From Muribaculaceae bacterium (GTDB lineage: Bacteria > Bacteroidota > Bacteroidia > Bacteroidales > Muribaculaceae), in assembly GCA_017548365.1 (NCBI GenBank), contig JAFZAC010000040.1, positions 62,001-126,000 on the forward strand: a stretch of 64,000 nt of DNA. Reading direction: 5' to 3'. Under the pieces are notes generated by a model that saw only the letters and a program-made list of their open reading frames with translations, did not search any database and had not been told where the DNA came from. Below are positions 17,054 to 26,003 of the stretch, in pieces (positions within the stretch are counted from its first letter, which is position 1; each line of letters starts with the position of its first letter). The position numbers and the translations under genes were made by a program.

Positions 17054-19450
17054 TTAGAACGATTTCATTCGGTAGAATGAGCGGAATACGAAGTAGAGCG
17101 CCACGAGCACGAAAGCGATGCCGAAGTATGGCGCCATGTCGCGGAAGTTCTCGCTGATGGCAATCTCCATCGCCAGCACACCAAACAGGGTGGTGAACTT
17201 GATGATGGGGTTCAGAGCTACCGAGCTGGTGTCCTTGAATGGGTCACCAACGGTGTCGCCCACAACGCTAGCGTCGTGAAGCTCGGTTCCCTTAGCCTTG
17301 AGATCCACCTCTACCACTTTCTTGGCGTTGTCCCAAGCACCACCGGCGTTAGCCATGAACACAGCCTGGAAGAGACCGAATACAGCGATAGAAATCAGGT
17401 AGCTGACGAAGAGGCATACAGCATTCTCTCCACCGATGCTGCCTGGTGATGAGAGGCATGCGAAGCCAAGCGCGAAGCAGAAGATAGCGATGAAGATGTT
17501 GATCATGCCCTTCTGAGCGTACTCGGTACAAATCTTCACTACCTCTTGGCTCTTATTGATGTCGGCCTTCTTGGGAGCGTTGGCGTCGAGCTTGATATTG
17601 TTCTTGATGAACTCCACGGCACGGTTGGCACCAGTGGTAACAGCTTGCATCGACGAACCAGTGAACCAGAATACTACACAACCACCAAGGATGAATCCAA
17701 GGATTGAATATGGATTAAGCAGATTGAGGATGCTGGCTGGCTCAATGCCCAAAGTGTGCTGAATCATCAGGATGAGCGAGAATATCATGGTAGTGGCACC
17801 TGCCACAGCTGTACCAATGAGCACGGGTTTAGCTGTAGCCTTGAAGGTGTTGCCGGCACCATCGTTGGCTTCAAGATAGTATTTAGCTTTCTCGAAGTCG
17901 GGGGTAAAGCCGAACTCACCCTCGATGTCGGTTTTGGCCTTCTCGATGTCGTCCTCGATGAGCGAGAGCTCATAAACGCTCTGAGCGTTGTCGGTCACGG
18001 GGCCGTAGCTGTCAACTGCGATAGTCACAGGACCCATACCCAGCATACCGAATGCCACAAGACCGAATGCGAAGATTGAGAAGTAGGCACCCAACAAACC
18101 TTCCATATTAAACTCTGAAGAGGCAAGGTAGGCGATGAGCATCAGCACGAAGAATACGATGCCGGTCCAGAAACTACCGAAATTACCCGAAACAAGTCCT
18201 GAGAGGATGTTGAGCGAAGCACCGCCCTGACGCGAAGTCTCTACAACCTCTTTAACATGGGTTGAGGTGGGCGAAGTGAACAATTTGGTAATCTCGGGGA
18301 TAAGGGCTGCGCCCAGAGTTCCGCATGAGATGATGGTTGCAAGACCAATCCACCAGTTGTTGCCAAGGTCCTTGAGCAGGAAGTAGCTGGCAAGGAAGGT
18401 GGCGATAATAGAGAAGATAGAAGTAATCCACACTAGGCTGGTGAGGGGTTTCTCAAAGTCGAGGTCATCGGCCTTGCTGTATTTTGCCTTTGACAAAGCG
18501 CCATTAATATAATAGGAGAGTACCGATGTCACAACACCTAAGATACGCATCACGAAAATCCATACCAGCAGTTGGATTTGATAACTGGGTTCTACAGCCA
18601 GGAGGATAAATGATACAAGTGCTACACCAGTCACACCGTAGGTCTCGAAGCCGTCGGCAGTCGGGCCAATGGAGTCACCAGCATTGTCACCAGTACAGTC
18701 GGCAATCACGCCAGGGTTGCGGGGGTCATCCTCGCCAATCTTGAATACCACTTTCATCAGGTCGCTGCCGATGTCGGCAATCTTGGTAAAGATACCACCA
18801 GCGATACGCAGTGCACTGGCACCAAGCGATTCACCGATTGCGAAACCAATGAAGCAACTACCAGCAAGGTCCTCAGGCATAAACATGAGAATCACAAGCA
18901 TGAGCAGTAGCTCTACACAGATAAGCACAACGCCGATGCTCATACCAGCCGACAATGGGATGTTGAGCAGGTCGAGGGGGCGGCGCTTGAGCGATGCAAA
19001 TGCCATACGGCTGTTGGCGAGCGTGTTCATTCTCACGCCAAACCAAGCCACGGCATAAGATCCAAGAATACCGATAATTGTCCATCCAAGGATTAGAAGC
19101 ACTGAACCTATCTGCATGCCTGACAGCACACCGAAATAGAGTGCTATGGCAGCGCCAATGAATAGGAACAGGATGCCCAGGAATTTGCCTTGCTGCTTGA
19201 GATAGGTGGAACACGTTTTGAAAATAACGTTGCCAATCTCGAGCATCGACTCGTGAGCTTTGAGTTTGCGCACTTTGCTGAATTGCCACAGGCCAAACAG
19301 CATACCAAGAATCACAATCAAAAATCCCCAGTAGAGTACGCTAGTGTTAGAATCTTGCGCAAAGCCCTCGGGCATTTTAAGGTCGGCCTCGCTAGCCATG
19401 AGCGAAACCGGAAGCATTAACATTGCTAATGCAGAAAGTAATTTTTTCAT
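17054..19450 (-). CDS. hppA: Membrane-bound (Na+/H+-pumping) pyrophosphatase
   Basis: A 798-residue integral membrane pyrophosphatase that couples PPi hydrolysis to cation export. About 16 membrane segments are apparent. The PPi-binding signatures are visible: GEDDPRNPGVIADCTGDNAG in the first half, and GGAWDNAKKVVE plus DTVGDPFKDTSSVALNPII in the second. A hydrophilic insert (about residues 490-545) precedes GNTFKATAK. That stretch is where the K+-requirement residues lie; it reads Lys in the first key position and Ala in the second, a mixed pattern. Which ion is pumped cannot be told from sequence by eye. The first 20 residues look like a signal peptide. A hairpin lies 28 nt past the stop. 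Confidence 0.94.
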   Translation of the reverse strand: MKKLLSALAMLMLPVSLMASEADLKMPEGFAQDSNTSVLYWGFLIVILGMLFGLWQFSKVRKLKAHESMLEIGNVIFKTCSTYLKQQGKFLGILFLFIGAAIALYFGVLSGMQIGSVLLILGWTIIGILGSYAVAWFGVRMNTLANSRMAFASLKRRPLDLLNIPLSAGMSIGVVLICVELLLMLVILMFMPEDLAGSCFIGFAIGESLGASALRIAGGIFTKIADIGSDLMKVVFKIGEDDPRNPGVIADCTGDNAGDSIGPTADGFETYGVTGVALVSFILLAVEPSYQIQLLVWIFVMRILGVVTSVLSYYINGALSKAKYSKADDLDFEKPLTSLVWITSIFSIIATFLASYFLLKDLGNNWWIGLATIISCGTLGAALIPEITKLFTSPTSTHVKEVVETSRQGGASLNILSGLVSGNFGSFWTGIVFFVLMLIAYLASSEFNMEGLLGAYFSIFAFGLVAFGMLGMGPVTIAVDSYGPVTDNAQSVYELSLIEDDIEKAKTDIEGEFGFTPDFEKAKYYLEANDGAGNTFKATAKPVLIGTAVAGATTMIFSLILMIQHTLGIEPASILNLLNPYSILGFILGGCVVFWFTGSSMQAVTTGANRAVEFIKNNIKLDANAPKKADINKSQEVVKICTEYAQKGMINIFIAIFCFALGFACLSSPGSIGGENAVCLFVSYLISIAVFGLFQAVFMANAGGAWDNAKKVVEVDLKAKGTELHDASVVGDTVGDPFKDTSSVALNPIIKFTTLFGVLAMEIAISENFRDMAPYFGIAFVLVALYFVFRSFYRMKSF

Positions 19451-19654
19451 ATACTTATAATAGATTTAAAATGAAATGTCTATGTTATAGATAATTAGTG
19501 CGTCATCTCATGGTTGGCCTATGATTTGAGCGTGTAAAATTACAAAAAAATAGCCTAAGTAACAAAAATTAGCATCAATTTTCAACCTTATTAATTAAAA
19601 ATGCACTTGACGCACAAAATGGCGAGCCACATGCTCTCAATGACTCTTATACAC

Positions 19655-19688
19655 GGCACGCCATCCCTAAATGTGGGGACGGCGTGTC
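19655..19688. terminator. Hairpin after the GHL10-dockerin gene
   Basis: GGCACGCC A TCCC (19655-19667) pairs with GGGA C GGCGTGTC (19676-19688), with one A-C mismatch and one G-U pair. A smaller hairpin, TTCAGGC/GCCTGAA (19701-19722), lies between it and the stop at 19734. Neither has a U-tract. The rest of the 19451-19733 spacer is AT-rich and empty. Confidence 0.55.
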
Positions 19689-19733
19689 GTATTGTTGAAT
19701 TTCAGGCGTTTTAGAGCCTGAACATCATGCTTT

Positions 19734-22334
19734 TCAGTTGCCAAGCAGGATGTTGTAGATTATAGTGATGTCTACTGATGTGATAATGCCGTCTCCGTCT
19801 TGATCACCATTGACAATAGCACTGGAGTCGCCGTTGAGCAGATAATTGTAGAGTGCTGTTACATCTACGCTTGATACTATACCGTCGCCATTCACATCAC
19901 CCACAGTGAACTGTGGCGCCGTGCCGCTATTGTAGACAAAGGCGATGGGCGTGCTATAGTCGGTGTTGGCTGCTCCGCTCGGGGTGTTATAGCTGGCACG
20001 GGCGCGGGCATAGTAGGTGTGTCCGTCTTCCATAAGCTTGTTGTTCACCTTGATGGATCCGGCAGGCAGTGTGGTGTGGTAGGCAAAGTCGCGCACCGTT
20101 TCCACAAACCTAGTGCGTCCCCAAGTCGTGGCGCTGTTCGAAATCTCGATAGTATAGCTCACGGCAGCCTCCTGACGGTCGACAGTGACATACTGGTCGC
20201 TGTAGAGTGTGCCATTGGCTGTGGGGATGGCAAAGGTGGGTGGTGTGGCTTCGAGATAGGCGGTCTTGAAGGTCACGGTGCTTGTCTCGCGGTAGTTGCC
20301 GTTGTCAATCATGTGAACACGCATGTAATAATAGGTGCCTGGAACAAGGGTATACTTGGGAATGTCGAGCTCGCCAGTCGATGATGTGCCGCTGAACACT
20401 ATGTGTTCGAACGAGTCGTCGCTGGCAATCTCCAATGTCGCTTCGGCATCAGAGCCGCCAGTGAGCCACTGGGCGGTGAACGACGGATGAACTTCGTCCT
20501 GGCCGTTCTCGGGATAGATAATGGTGAACACCTGAGGAGTGCACCAACGCGTCTCGCTCACACCATCCTGATAGCCTTCGGCACAGGACCTCACGCGCCA
20601 ATAATAGTTGCGTGGCAGGAATTCACCAAAGGCGCTCGAAGAGATGCTTGTCTCGGTGGTTGTTTGGCGTTTCACATCGGTGAAGTCTTCGTTGGTTGCC
20701 AGCTCAATCATGTAGCCTTGAGCGTTGGGCACTGCCTCCCAGCTCATAGTGAATGGATCGGGTACGAGGCTGCCGTTATCGGGCGACAGGAGAACTGGGG
20801 CATCAAGCTGCTGGTCGGCAGGCGGGATGAGGAATGTGGGCTCAAACTCGTTGTCCATGCGGTCAACGGGACACACGGCATAGTAGTATCCAAAGCGAGC
20901 GTTCTCGGGAATAGTGAAACTGGTGCTGTAGCATACGTCGAGCAACGATTCTGCATCCTTGGCAAACTGTTCAGGGGCTACGCTGTTAGGCACTGCGTAG
21001 ATGGAGTATTTGTAATTGTCAAAGCCGTTCCACGTGAGCACATGGTCCTGGCTGGTGAGGTTGGTGACAACACCGGGGTCAACTCCAGGTTTCCACGGCA
21101 TAGCAGGTGGAAGGGCAGGGCGAGTGAATGTCTTGCGCTTGAGATAGGTGGCAAGTTCCTCGCGGTTGCCGGTGCGGTACAGGTATTTGCAGCTGTAGAA
21201 GATGGCGCCAGGCGCTCCGTCGAAGCTATGGTCGCGGTTGAGCTGAACCTCGTTGGCATACTCCTCGTGGTCGAGCTCGGTGCTGGTACTGCCTAATCCA
21301 GATATTGAGTTGGAGACGAAGAGCTGACGGTCGAAGTATTCGCACACCAGGTTCCACCACGGAACGATTTTACTGTAGTCGGCAGTGGCGCCAATTTTCC
21401 AGTACACTTGTGGCGAGATGTAGTCGATGGTCTTCTCGTTAAGCCAAGCCAGCGGGTCGCTGTAGATAGTGTTGTATTGCCAGTCGCTACCTGCTGGGCA
21501 ACGGGGAAGTCCGTAGTTGGGTGCTGAGGTTCCTGCCACGCCGGCTGGCGAAATACCGAATCGTATGTCGGGACGTGTCGCCTGTATCATGTTGTATACC
21601 TCACGCACCATGCGATTTACATTGGCACGGCGCCAGTCGCCAAAGGTCATGTCGGTGTTGCTGTCGAGCCATTCCTGGTAGTCGCCGGCGCTGCTGTCGC
21701 TTGAGATGCCGTCGGGGTAGAAGTAATCGTCATAGAGAATGCCGTCAACATCATATTTGGTGATAATCTCTTGGCACACGTTAACAATGCGCTCAACAGT
21801 CTCGTCACGGGCAGGGTCGAGGACTACATAACTGCCAGCACTAAGCAACAGTCCCGATTGGCGCAGTTCCATGTCTTGTGGTGTGCCAGCTGCATCCCAT
21901 TGCTCGATTCCATTGCTGCTGTAGCGATAGGGGTTAATCCATGCGTGGCACTCCATACCGCGCTGGTGGCACGCCTCGACGGCGTAGGCCAGTGGATCCC
22001 AGGTGGGTACTTGTCCGCGCGTACCGGTAAGGTAGCTTGACCAGGGCTCGTAGCTCGATTCATACATTGCGTCGCACATCGAGCGCACCTGGAAGTTGAT
22101 TGCGTTGAAATTGTTGTTCTTAAGCGAGTCAAGCATACGGTTGAGCTGGGCTTTCTGCTTCAGCTCGGCGTTAGTGCCATAGGCTTGTGTCTCGGGCCAG
22201 TCAAGGCACCACACAGTTGCCACCCATGCCGAACGGAACTCACGTTTGGGCACGGTGTAGGTAGTAGCTTGCATTACCATGCCACACAATAGCATTATCG
22301 CCAGCATGGCAGTTAAGCGTGTAAATCTTGTCAT
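19734..22334 (-). CDS. Secreted GHL10-family glycoside hydrolase-like protein with dockerin
   Basis: An 866-residue secreted protein. After a signal peptide (about 1-23) comes a glycosyl-hydrolase-like GHL10 domain (about 30-410), recognisable by FRSAWVATVWCLDWP at the start, NAINFQVRSMCDAMY, CHAWINPYRYSS and a YDVDGILYDDYFYP segment. Relatives of this family, with a TIM-barrel fold, are linked to cell-wall or glycan degradation. One or more fibronectin-III-like domains follow (about 425-800). The C-terminus (about 812-866) is a dockerin-like pair, DVNGDGIVSSVDVTALYNYL and DQDGDGIITSVDITIIYN, ending LLGN. The dockerin DNA is nearly the same as in the amylase gene at 40250. Confidence 0.87.
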   Translation of the reverse strand: MTRFTRLTAMLAIMLLCGMVMQATTYTVPKREFRSAWVATVWCLDWPETQAYGTNAELKQKAQLNRMLDSLKNNNFNAINFQVRSMCDAMYESSYEPWSSYLTGTRGQVPTWDPLAYAVEACHQRGMECHAWINPYRYSSNGIEQWDAAGTPQDMELRQSGLLLSAGSYVVLDPARDETVERIVNVCQEIITKYDVDGILYDDYFYPDGISSDSSAGDYQEWLDSNTDMTFGDWRRANVNRMVREVYNMIQATRPDIRFGISPAGVAGTSAPNYGLPRCPAGSDWQYNTIYSDPLAWLNEKTIDYISPQVYWKIGATADYSKIVPWWNLVCEYFDRQLFVSNSISGLGSTSTELDHEEYANEVQLNRDHSFDGAPGAIFYSCKYLYRTGNREELATYLKRKTFTRPALPPAMPWKPGVDPGVVTNLTSQDHVLTWNGFDNYKYSIYAVPNSVAPEQFAKDAESLLDVCYSTSFTIPENARFGYYYAVCPVDRMDNEFEPTFLIPPADQQLDAPVLLSPDNGSLVPDPFTMSWEAVPNAQGYMIELATNEDFTDVKRQTTTETSISSSAFGEFLPRNYYWRVRSCAEGYQDGVSETRWCTPQVFTIIYPENGQDEVHPSFTAQWLTGGSDAEATLEIASDDSFEHIVFSGTSSTGELDIPKYTLVPGTYYYMRVHMIDNGNYRETSTVTFKTAYLEATPPTFAIPTANGTLYSDQYVTVDRQEAAVSYTIEISNSATTWGRTRFVETVRDFAYHTTLPAGSIKVNNKLMEDGHTYYARARASYNTPSGAANTDYSTPIAFVYNSGTAPQFTVGDVNGDGIVSSVDVTALYNYLLNGDSSAIVNGDQDGDGIITSVDITIIYNILLGN

Positions 22335-22422
22335 AGTATTATAAATTTTTTTTGTTGTTTAGCAATAAGATGCATTTCGCCTGAATAAAGCGTGTGTCTT
22401 TATTTGGTATATGGTGTTTAGA

Positions 22423-23673
22423 CTACTCCCAAACAAGCTCTTCGCCGCATTTGCCGCAAACCTTCTGGTACAGCTTGATAGGTGCACCGCAAGATGGGCA
22501 ATCAATGGTTTCGTCATCTGTGTCTTGCTCTTTGTTATTGTCCTCCCATTCGAGTATCTCACCACAGTGATTGCACACTTCCTGGAAAGCTTTGATGGGG
22601 GAGCCACAAGCAGGACATGGGTAAGAGGTGTGGTCGTCATCAACTTGAATCGCCATATTTACCTTCTCAATGCTGTTTTTTTCTTGTGACGATTCGGCTA
22701 CAATCTTTTCGGCTTGCTGAAGTGTTATTTTTGAGTTGAATGCGTTGCTCAGAATCTTTTGCATGTCGTGTTCGGCCATAGTCTGCAACAACTTACTTGC
22801 CTTGTTATAGCTTTCGGCTATACATTGGTTGAAGTAGGGCAAGAAACCTTTCTTGTCAAATAGAAGTTTTGCACAAGTGGCATACCACAAGTTGGCCATC
22901 ATTTCGTTTTGTGGCTCTTTAAGCTTAATGCCCTCATCTACAATCTTTATAATCTTTTGCTTGTTGGGGTTGTTGCCTATTATTTTCTGCAATTGAGTTT
23001 TCGTCAGTTGGGGCAGAAGCACTTGGGCTGCAACTTTGACATGGGCTTTGGCTTTTTTCACAGCTTCTTCCCTTGCTTTTCGTTTGGCCTCTTCGCGTGC
23101 TTTACGTTCTGCTTCCTCCCGAGCTTTGCGCTCCGCTTCCTCCCGAGCTTTACGTTCAGCTTCCTCTCGGGCTTTACGTTCAGCTTCTTCCCGGGCTTTA
23201 CGCTCCGCTTCCTCCCGTGCTTTGCGTTCCGCTTCCTCCCGTGCTTTGCGTTCCGCTTCCTCCCGTGCTTTGCGTTCTGCTTCTTCTCTTGCTTTGCGCT
23301 CCGCTTCTTCTCGTGCTTTACGCTCTGCTTCTTCCCGTGCTTTGCGTTCCGCTTCCTCTCGAGCTTTACGTTCTGCTTCTTCTCGCGCTTTTCGCTCTGC
23401 TTCCTCTTTAGCTTTTCGTTCCGCCTCTTCTTTTGCCTTACGTTCGGCCTCTTCGGCGGCACGAATCATTTCTTCAATTTGCTCTGGAGTGAGTTCTTCC
23501 TCAAAGTCATCGTCAAATGGCTTGTTGAACATATAGTCCAACCCTGCGTCATTGTCAAGACTTTCCTCATTCATATCGTTGTTGTCTTGTTCCGATTTAA
23601 GAAGTTTGCTGCCGCAATTAGGGCAGTATCTGAGATTGTCGCTCACTTCGTAATTGCAATTGGTACACTTCAT
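22423..23673 (-). CDS. Zinc-ribbon protein with long charged single-helix repeat
   Basis: A 416-residue protein with no signal peptide. It opens with a zinc ribbon (CTNCNYEVSDNLRYCPNCG), then an acidic linker (about 28-70), then about 17 copies of an 8-residue unit EEAERKAR (about residues 72-205). The alternating i, i+4 charges fit a stable single alpha-helix. A globular stretch (about 210-345) has no known family. Two zinc ribbons end the protein (CPACGSPIKAFQEVCNHCG and CPSCGAPIKLYQKVCGKCG). The helix could act as a rigid spacer between zinc-ribbon heads. A good promoter lies upstream. Function unknown. Confidence 0.8.
   Translation of the reverse strand: MKCTNCNYEVSDNLRYCPNCGSKLLKSEQDNNDMNEESLDNDAGLDYMFNKPFDDDFEEELTPEQIEEMIRAAEEAERKAKEEAERKAKEEAERKAREEAERKAREEAERKAREEAERKAREEAERKAREEAERKAREEAERKAREEAERKAREEAERKAREEAERKAREEAERKAREEAERKAREEAERKAREEAKRKAREEAVKKAKAHVKVAAQVLLPQLTKTQLQKIIGNNPNKQKIIKIVDEGIKLKEPQNEMMANLWYATCAKLLFDKKGFLPYFNQCIAESYNKASKLLQTMAEHDMQKILSNAFNSKITLQQAEKIVAESSQEKNSIEKVNMAIQVDDDHTSYPCPACGSPIKAFQEVCNHCGEILEWEDNNKEQDTDDETIDCPSCGAPIKLYQKVCGKCGEELVWE
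23055..23460 (-). repeat. 24-bp tandem repeats encoding the charged helix
   Basis: About 17 near-identical 24-bp units, each encoding EEAERKAR or a close variant, with mostly synonymous third-position differences. The array keeps reading frames open on both strands, producing spurious ORFs. Copy number is likely to vary between strains. Confidence 0.9.
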
Positions 23674-23732
23674 GATGGTTTGTATTTATTGAGAAACTAT
23701 TTTCTAAATTTGATGTTGTTTTTTCAATCTTA

Positions 23733-23764
23733 CAAATGTACGCACAAAATCTTGGAAATACAAA
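23733..23764 (-). promoter_or_regulatory. Promoter for the zinc-ribbon gene
   Basis: On the minus strand, TTTG (23764-23761) and TACATTTG (23740-23733) are separated by 20 nt. The -7 element is 59 nt before the ATG at 23673. Confidence 0.75.
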
Positions 23765-23837
23765 TAAAAAGGATGTTTACTAAGTTTTTTTCAAAAAAAC
23801 ACTTTTGCTTGTCCAAATTGGGTGTACTATAACAATG

Positions 23838-23870
23838 AATAAGGGCAAGACTTGATGCCTTACCCTTATT
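23838..23870. terminator. Hairpin after the chitobiase-like dockerin gene
   Basis: AATAAGGG (23838-23845) pairs with CCCTTATT (23863-23870); it lies 35 nt beyond the stop at 23906. No long U-tract follows. Confidence 0.55.
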
Positions 23871-23905
23871 GTCTTTTGGTTAGTCTAATTATTTGGAATA
23901 ATTAA

Positions 23906-25861
23906 TCATTTATTACCAAGAAGTAGGTTGTAGATGAAGGTAACATCACCGGCTGTGATTACACCATCGCCATCCTGATCGCCATTTACCATACCTTCGT
24001 TAGTGCCGTTGAGCAGGTAGTTGTAGAGTATGGTAACATCGCCAGCGGTAACAAATCCGTCGCCGTCAACGTCGCCAGGAACAACTACTGTGCCACCAAC
24101 CTTCTCGATGAGGTTAGGATAGAACTGGAGTTGCTCGGTTTCTCCGCTCTTGTAGTAAGCGAGGAAGCCTTCTACGTTGTAAGTAGCATCGTAGTCGAAG
24201 TCGTCACCAATAGTAACACCACTGAAGTTGAGGCGCATGATCATGTCGCCAGTCTCATCGGTGAGAGTGAAGTTGCGGCCATTGCTGCCAGCAATGCTGT
24301 CGATTGAGCAGTTCTCAATGCGCAGATAGTGGTGAATCATGCTCTGGTCGATCTCCTCGATAGGAATAAGCTCAGGCAATACAGGAGTGCCAGGAGTTGC
24401 CTCGCCAAATGTAGAAGCTACAGGAATCATCTCGGTCAAGCCGTTGTGAACAGTCCAGTTACCAGCGATGTCATTGAGAACGTCACCATTGTTGTAGGTG
24501 TTGCTCAGTGAGCCGTAAACGAGCATGAAATCATCATTTGTGTCCTTGATGTAAAGTTGTTTGCCACTGTGGTATACAGCAGTAACGGGAGTGGTGAAAG
24601 TGGCGTTCTTGCCAGTCTCAAGAGCGAGAAGCTCAGCGATGCTAGCAACGGTAGTTGGGTTGGTGTCTACGAACTCGATTGGGTACATCTGGATGTTGCC
24701 CTGATAGCTTGTTACGATACCATAGATGTCGTAAGTAGCATCCAGGTCAGGCAGAGTGAGGTTGAACTGGTTGTAACCGGCAACTGAGTCGGTGCTGTTG
24801 TCAACACGGAAGCCCAGATACTTGCCACTGTGGTAAGCAATTGTTGCGCCCTTGAGAACAACATACTGCCACATTGCAGACTGGCCAAAGTTAGCAACGG
24901 TAACCTCGTCGGCCTCAACAGCCTGAGTCTCGGTAGCATCCTGGAAACCAAAGAATGGGAACTTCATCTCAGGACCATTGTTGTAAGTAGTCTTCACACC
25001 ACCGAAGCCAGCGGGGATTACGTCGCCCTGGCTGTACTTGCCACTAAGGTCGCTGCCATAGATGCAGAGGAAGCCAGTCGCATCCTTAACGTAGGTGTTC
25101 ATGCCGTTTGCATAGGTTACAACAACTGGGTTGCTAATAGCTGCATTAGAGTTGTCGGTGAGGGCTGCGAAGGCTGCGATGTTAGCAACGGTAGGAGCAG
25201 TCTCGATAGTGTAGGTAGCAGTTGCTATAGCACTAGTGTTACCGTCCTTTTCTGCAATAGCCTTAACAGTAGTTGTTTGGCTAATGGTGATAGGAGCACT
25301 GTATACTGCGCTGCTGGTTGTTGGGTCGGTGCCGTCGAGAGTGTAATAAACAGTAGAACCTTCCTGACCATGGATGCTAACATCAGTGGGACCATAATAA
25401 GTGCCCTCGGCAGGGTTGAAGTAAGGAGTTGCGATGCTGCCATCGTCTAGGGTGATGACCATCTTCTTGCAACGATACTGAGCATTCATTGTGAAAAGGA
25501 TTTCAGAAGCACTTCCTGTCCATTCTTGTCCTGACATTGCGCCCACATTTGGACCGAAGCATGCATCGGCAGTGTAAGAGCCATCAGGAGTGAAGACAAT
25601 CTTTGTGATGCTGCTACCTGCCGAAATCTTAACAGTAGTGTTCTTGTAGAAGCGAATGTGGTTGGCTGTCAAACCCTGAGAAGGAGCAGTGCTAGAACTA
25701 GCTTTGGCATAATAGATGGTGATGCCTTGAGAGGTTGTTTGGTAATCATCCCCATTTGCAGTCCAAGTGAGGTCAACATTGTTCATGTTAAGAACAATCT
25801 CACTTGCCCATGCTCCAACAGAGAGCAGAGCCATCATTACGAGAGATAAAACTTTCTTCAT
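23906..25861 (-). CDS. Secreted protein with chitobiase-C-like domain, two OB-like repeats and dockerin
   Basis: A 651-residue secreted protein. A signal peptide (about 1-19) is followed by a beta-rich domain (about 20-140), a chitobiase/hexosaminidase C-terminal-type Ig-like domain (about 145-220, with GSTVYYTLDGTDPTTSS), and two related repeats (about 222-400 and 402-590) sharing the pattern xVASIAExxAL...PVTxVYxxGxxxYIKD. These repeats look like secreted OB-fold modules of Bacteroidota. The dockerin-like end (about 597-651) has DVDGDGFVTAGDVTILYNYL and DQDGDGVITAGDVTFIYNLL, then LGNK. No catalytic residues were recognised, so it may be a binding or scaffold protein. A -7 element TATCTTTG lies at 25939 to 25932. 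Confidence 0.82.
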   Translation of the reverse strand: MKKVLSLVMMALLSVGAWASEIVLNMNNVDLTWTANGDDYQTTSQGITIYYAKASSSTAPSQGLTANHIRFYKNTTVKISAGSSITKIVFTPDGSYTADACFGPNVGAMSGQEWTGSASEILFTMNAQYRCKKMVITLDDGSIATPYFNPAEGTYYGPTDVSIHGQEGSTVYYTLDGTDPTTSSAVYSAPITISQTTTVKAIAEKDGNTSAIATATYTIETAPTVANIAAFAALTDNSNAAISNPVVVTYANGMNTYVKDATGFLCIYGSDLSGKYSQGDVIPAGFGGVKTTYNNGPEMKFPFFGFQDATETQAVEADEVTVANFGQSAMWQYVVLKGATIAYHSGKYLGFRVDNSTDSVAGYNQFNLTLPDLDATYDIYGIVTSYQGNIQMYPIEFVDTNPTTVASIAELLALETGKNATFTTPVTAVYHSGKQLYIKDTNDDFMLVYGSLSNTYNNGDVLNDIAGNWTVHNGLTEMIPVASTFGEATPGTPVLPELIPIEEIDQSMIHHYLRIENCSIDSIAGSNGRNFTLTDETGDMIMRLNFSGVTIGDDFDYDATYNVEGFLAYYKSGETEQLQFYPNLIEKVGGTVVVPGDVDGDGFVTAGDVTILYNYLLNGTNEGMVNGDQDGDGVITAGDVTFIYNLLLGNK

Positions 25862-25931
25862 AAAGTGTTAAAAGTTAAAAAGTTAATAAATATAGTTATA
25901 CCGATTTGTTCATGTTGGTTTATAATCACGA

Positions 25932-25939
25932 CAAAGATA
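25932..25939 (-). promoter_or_regulatory. -7 element for the 23906-25861 gene
   Basis: TATCTTTG on the minus strand, 70 nt before the ATG. No clear TTG lies 19-21 nt upstream. Confidence 0.5.
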
Positions 25940-26003
25940 ATCATTATTTTTAAATAATGAAATAGAAAAAGGAAAATAATTAAAGAAAAAAATCGACTGA
26001 AGG

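Noticed and set aside
23055-23460. Repeat array as a possible CRISPR
   Set aside because: The 24-bp units are directly adjacent with no spacers and are in frame inside a gene.
22909-23832. Long plus-strand frames opposite the charged-helix gene (22909-23832, 23036-23536)
   Set aside because: They arise because the 24-bp repeat keeps every frame open; their peptides are simple repeats and the minus strand has start, promoter and zinc-ribbon domains.
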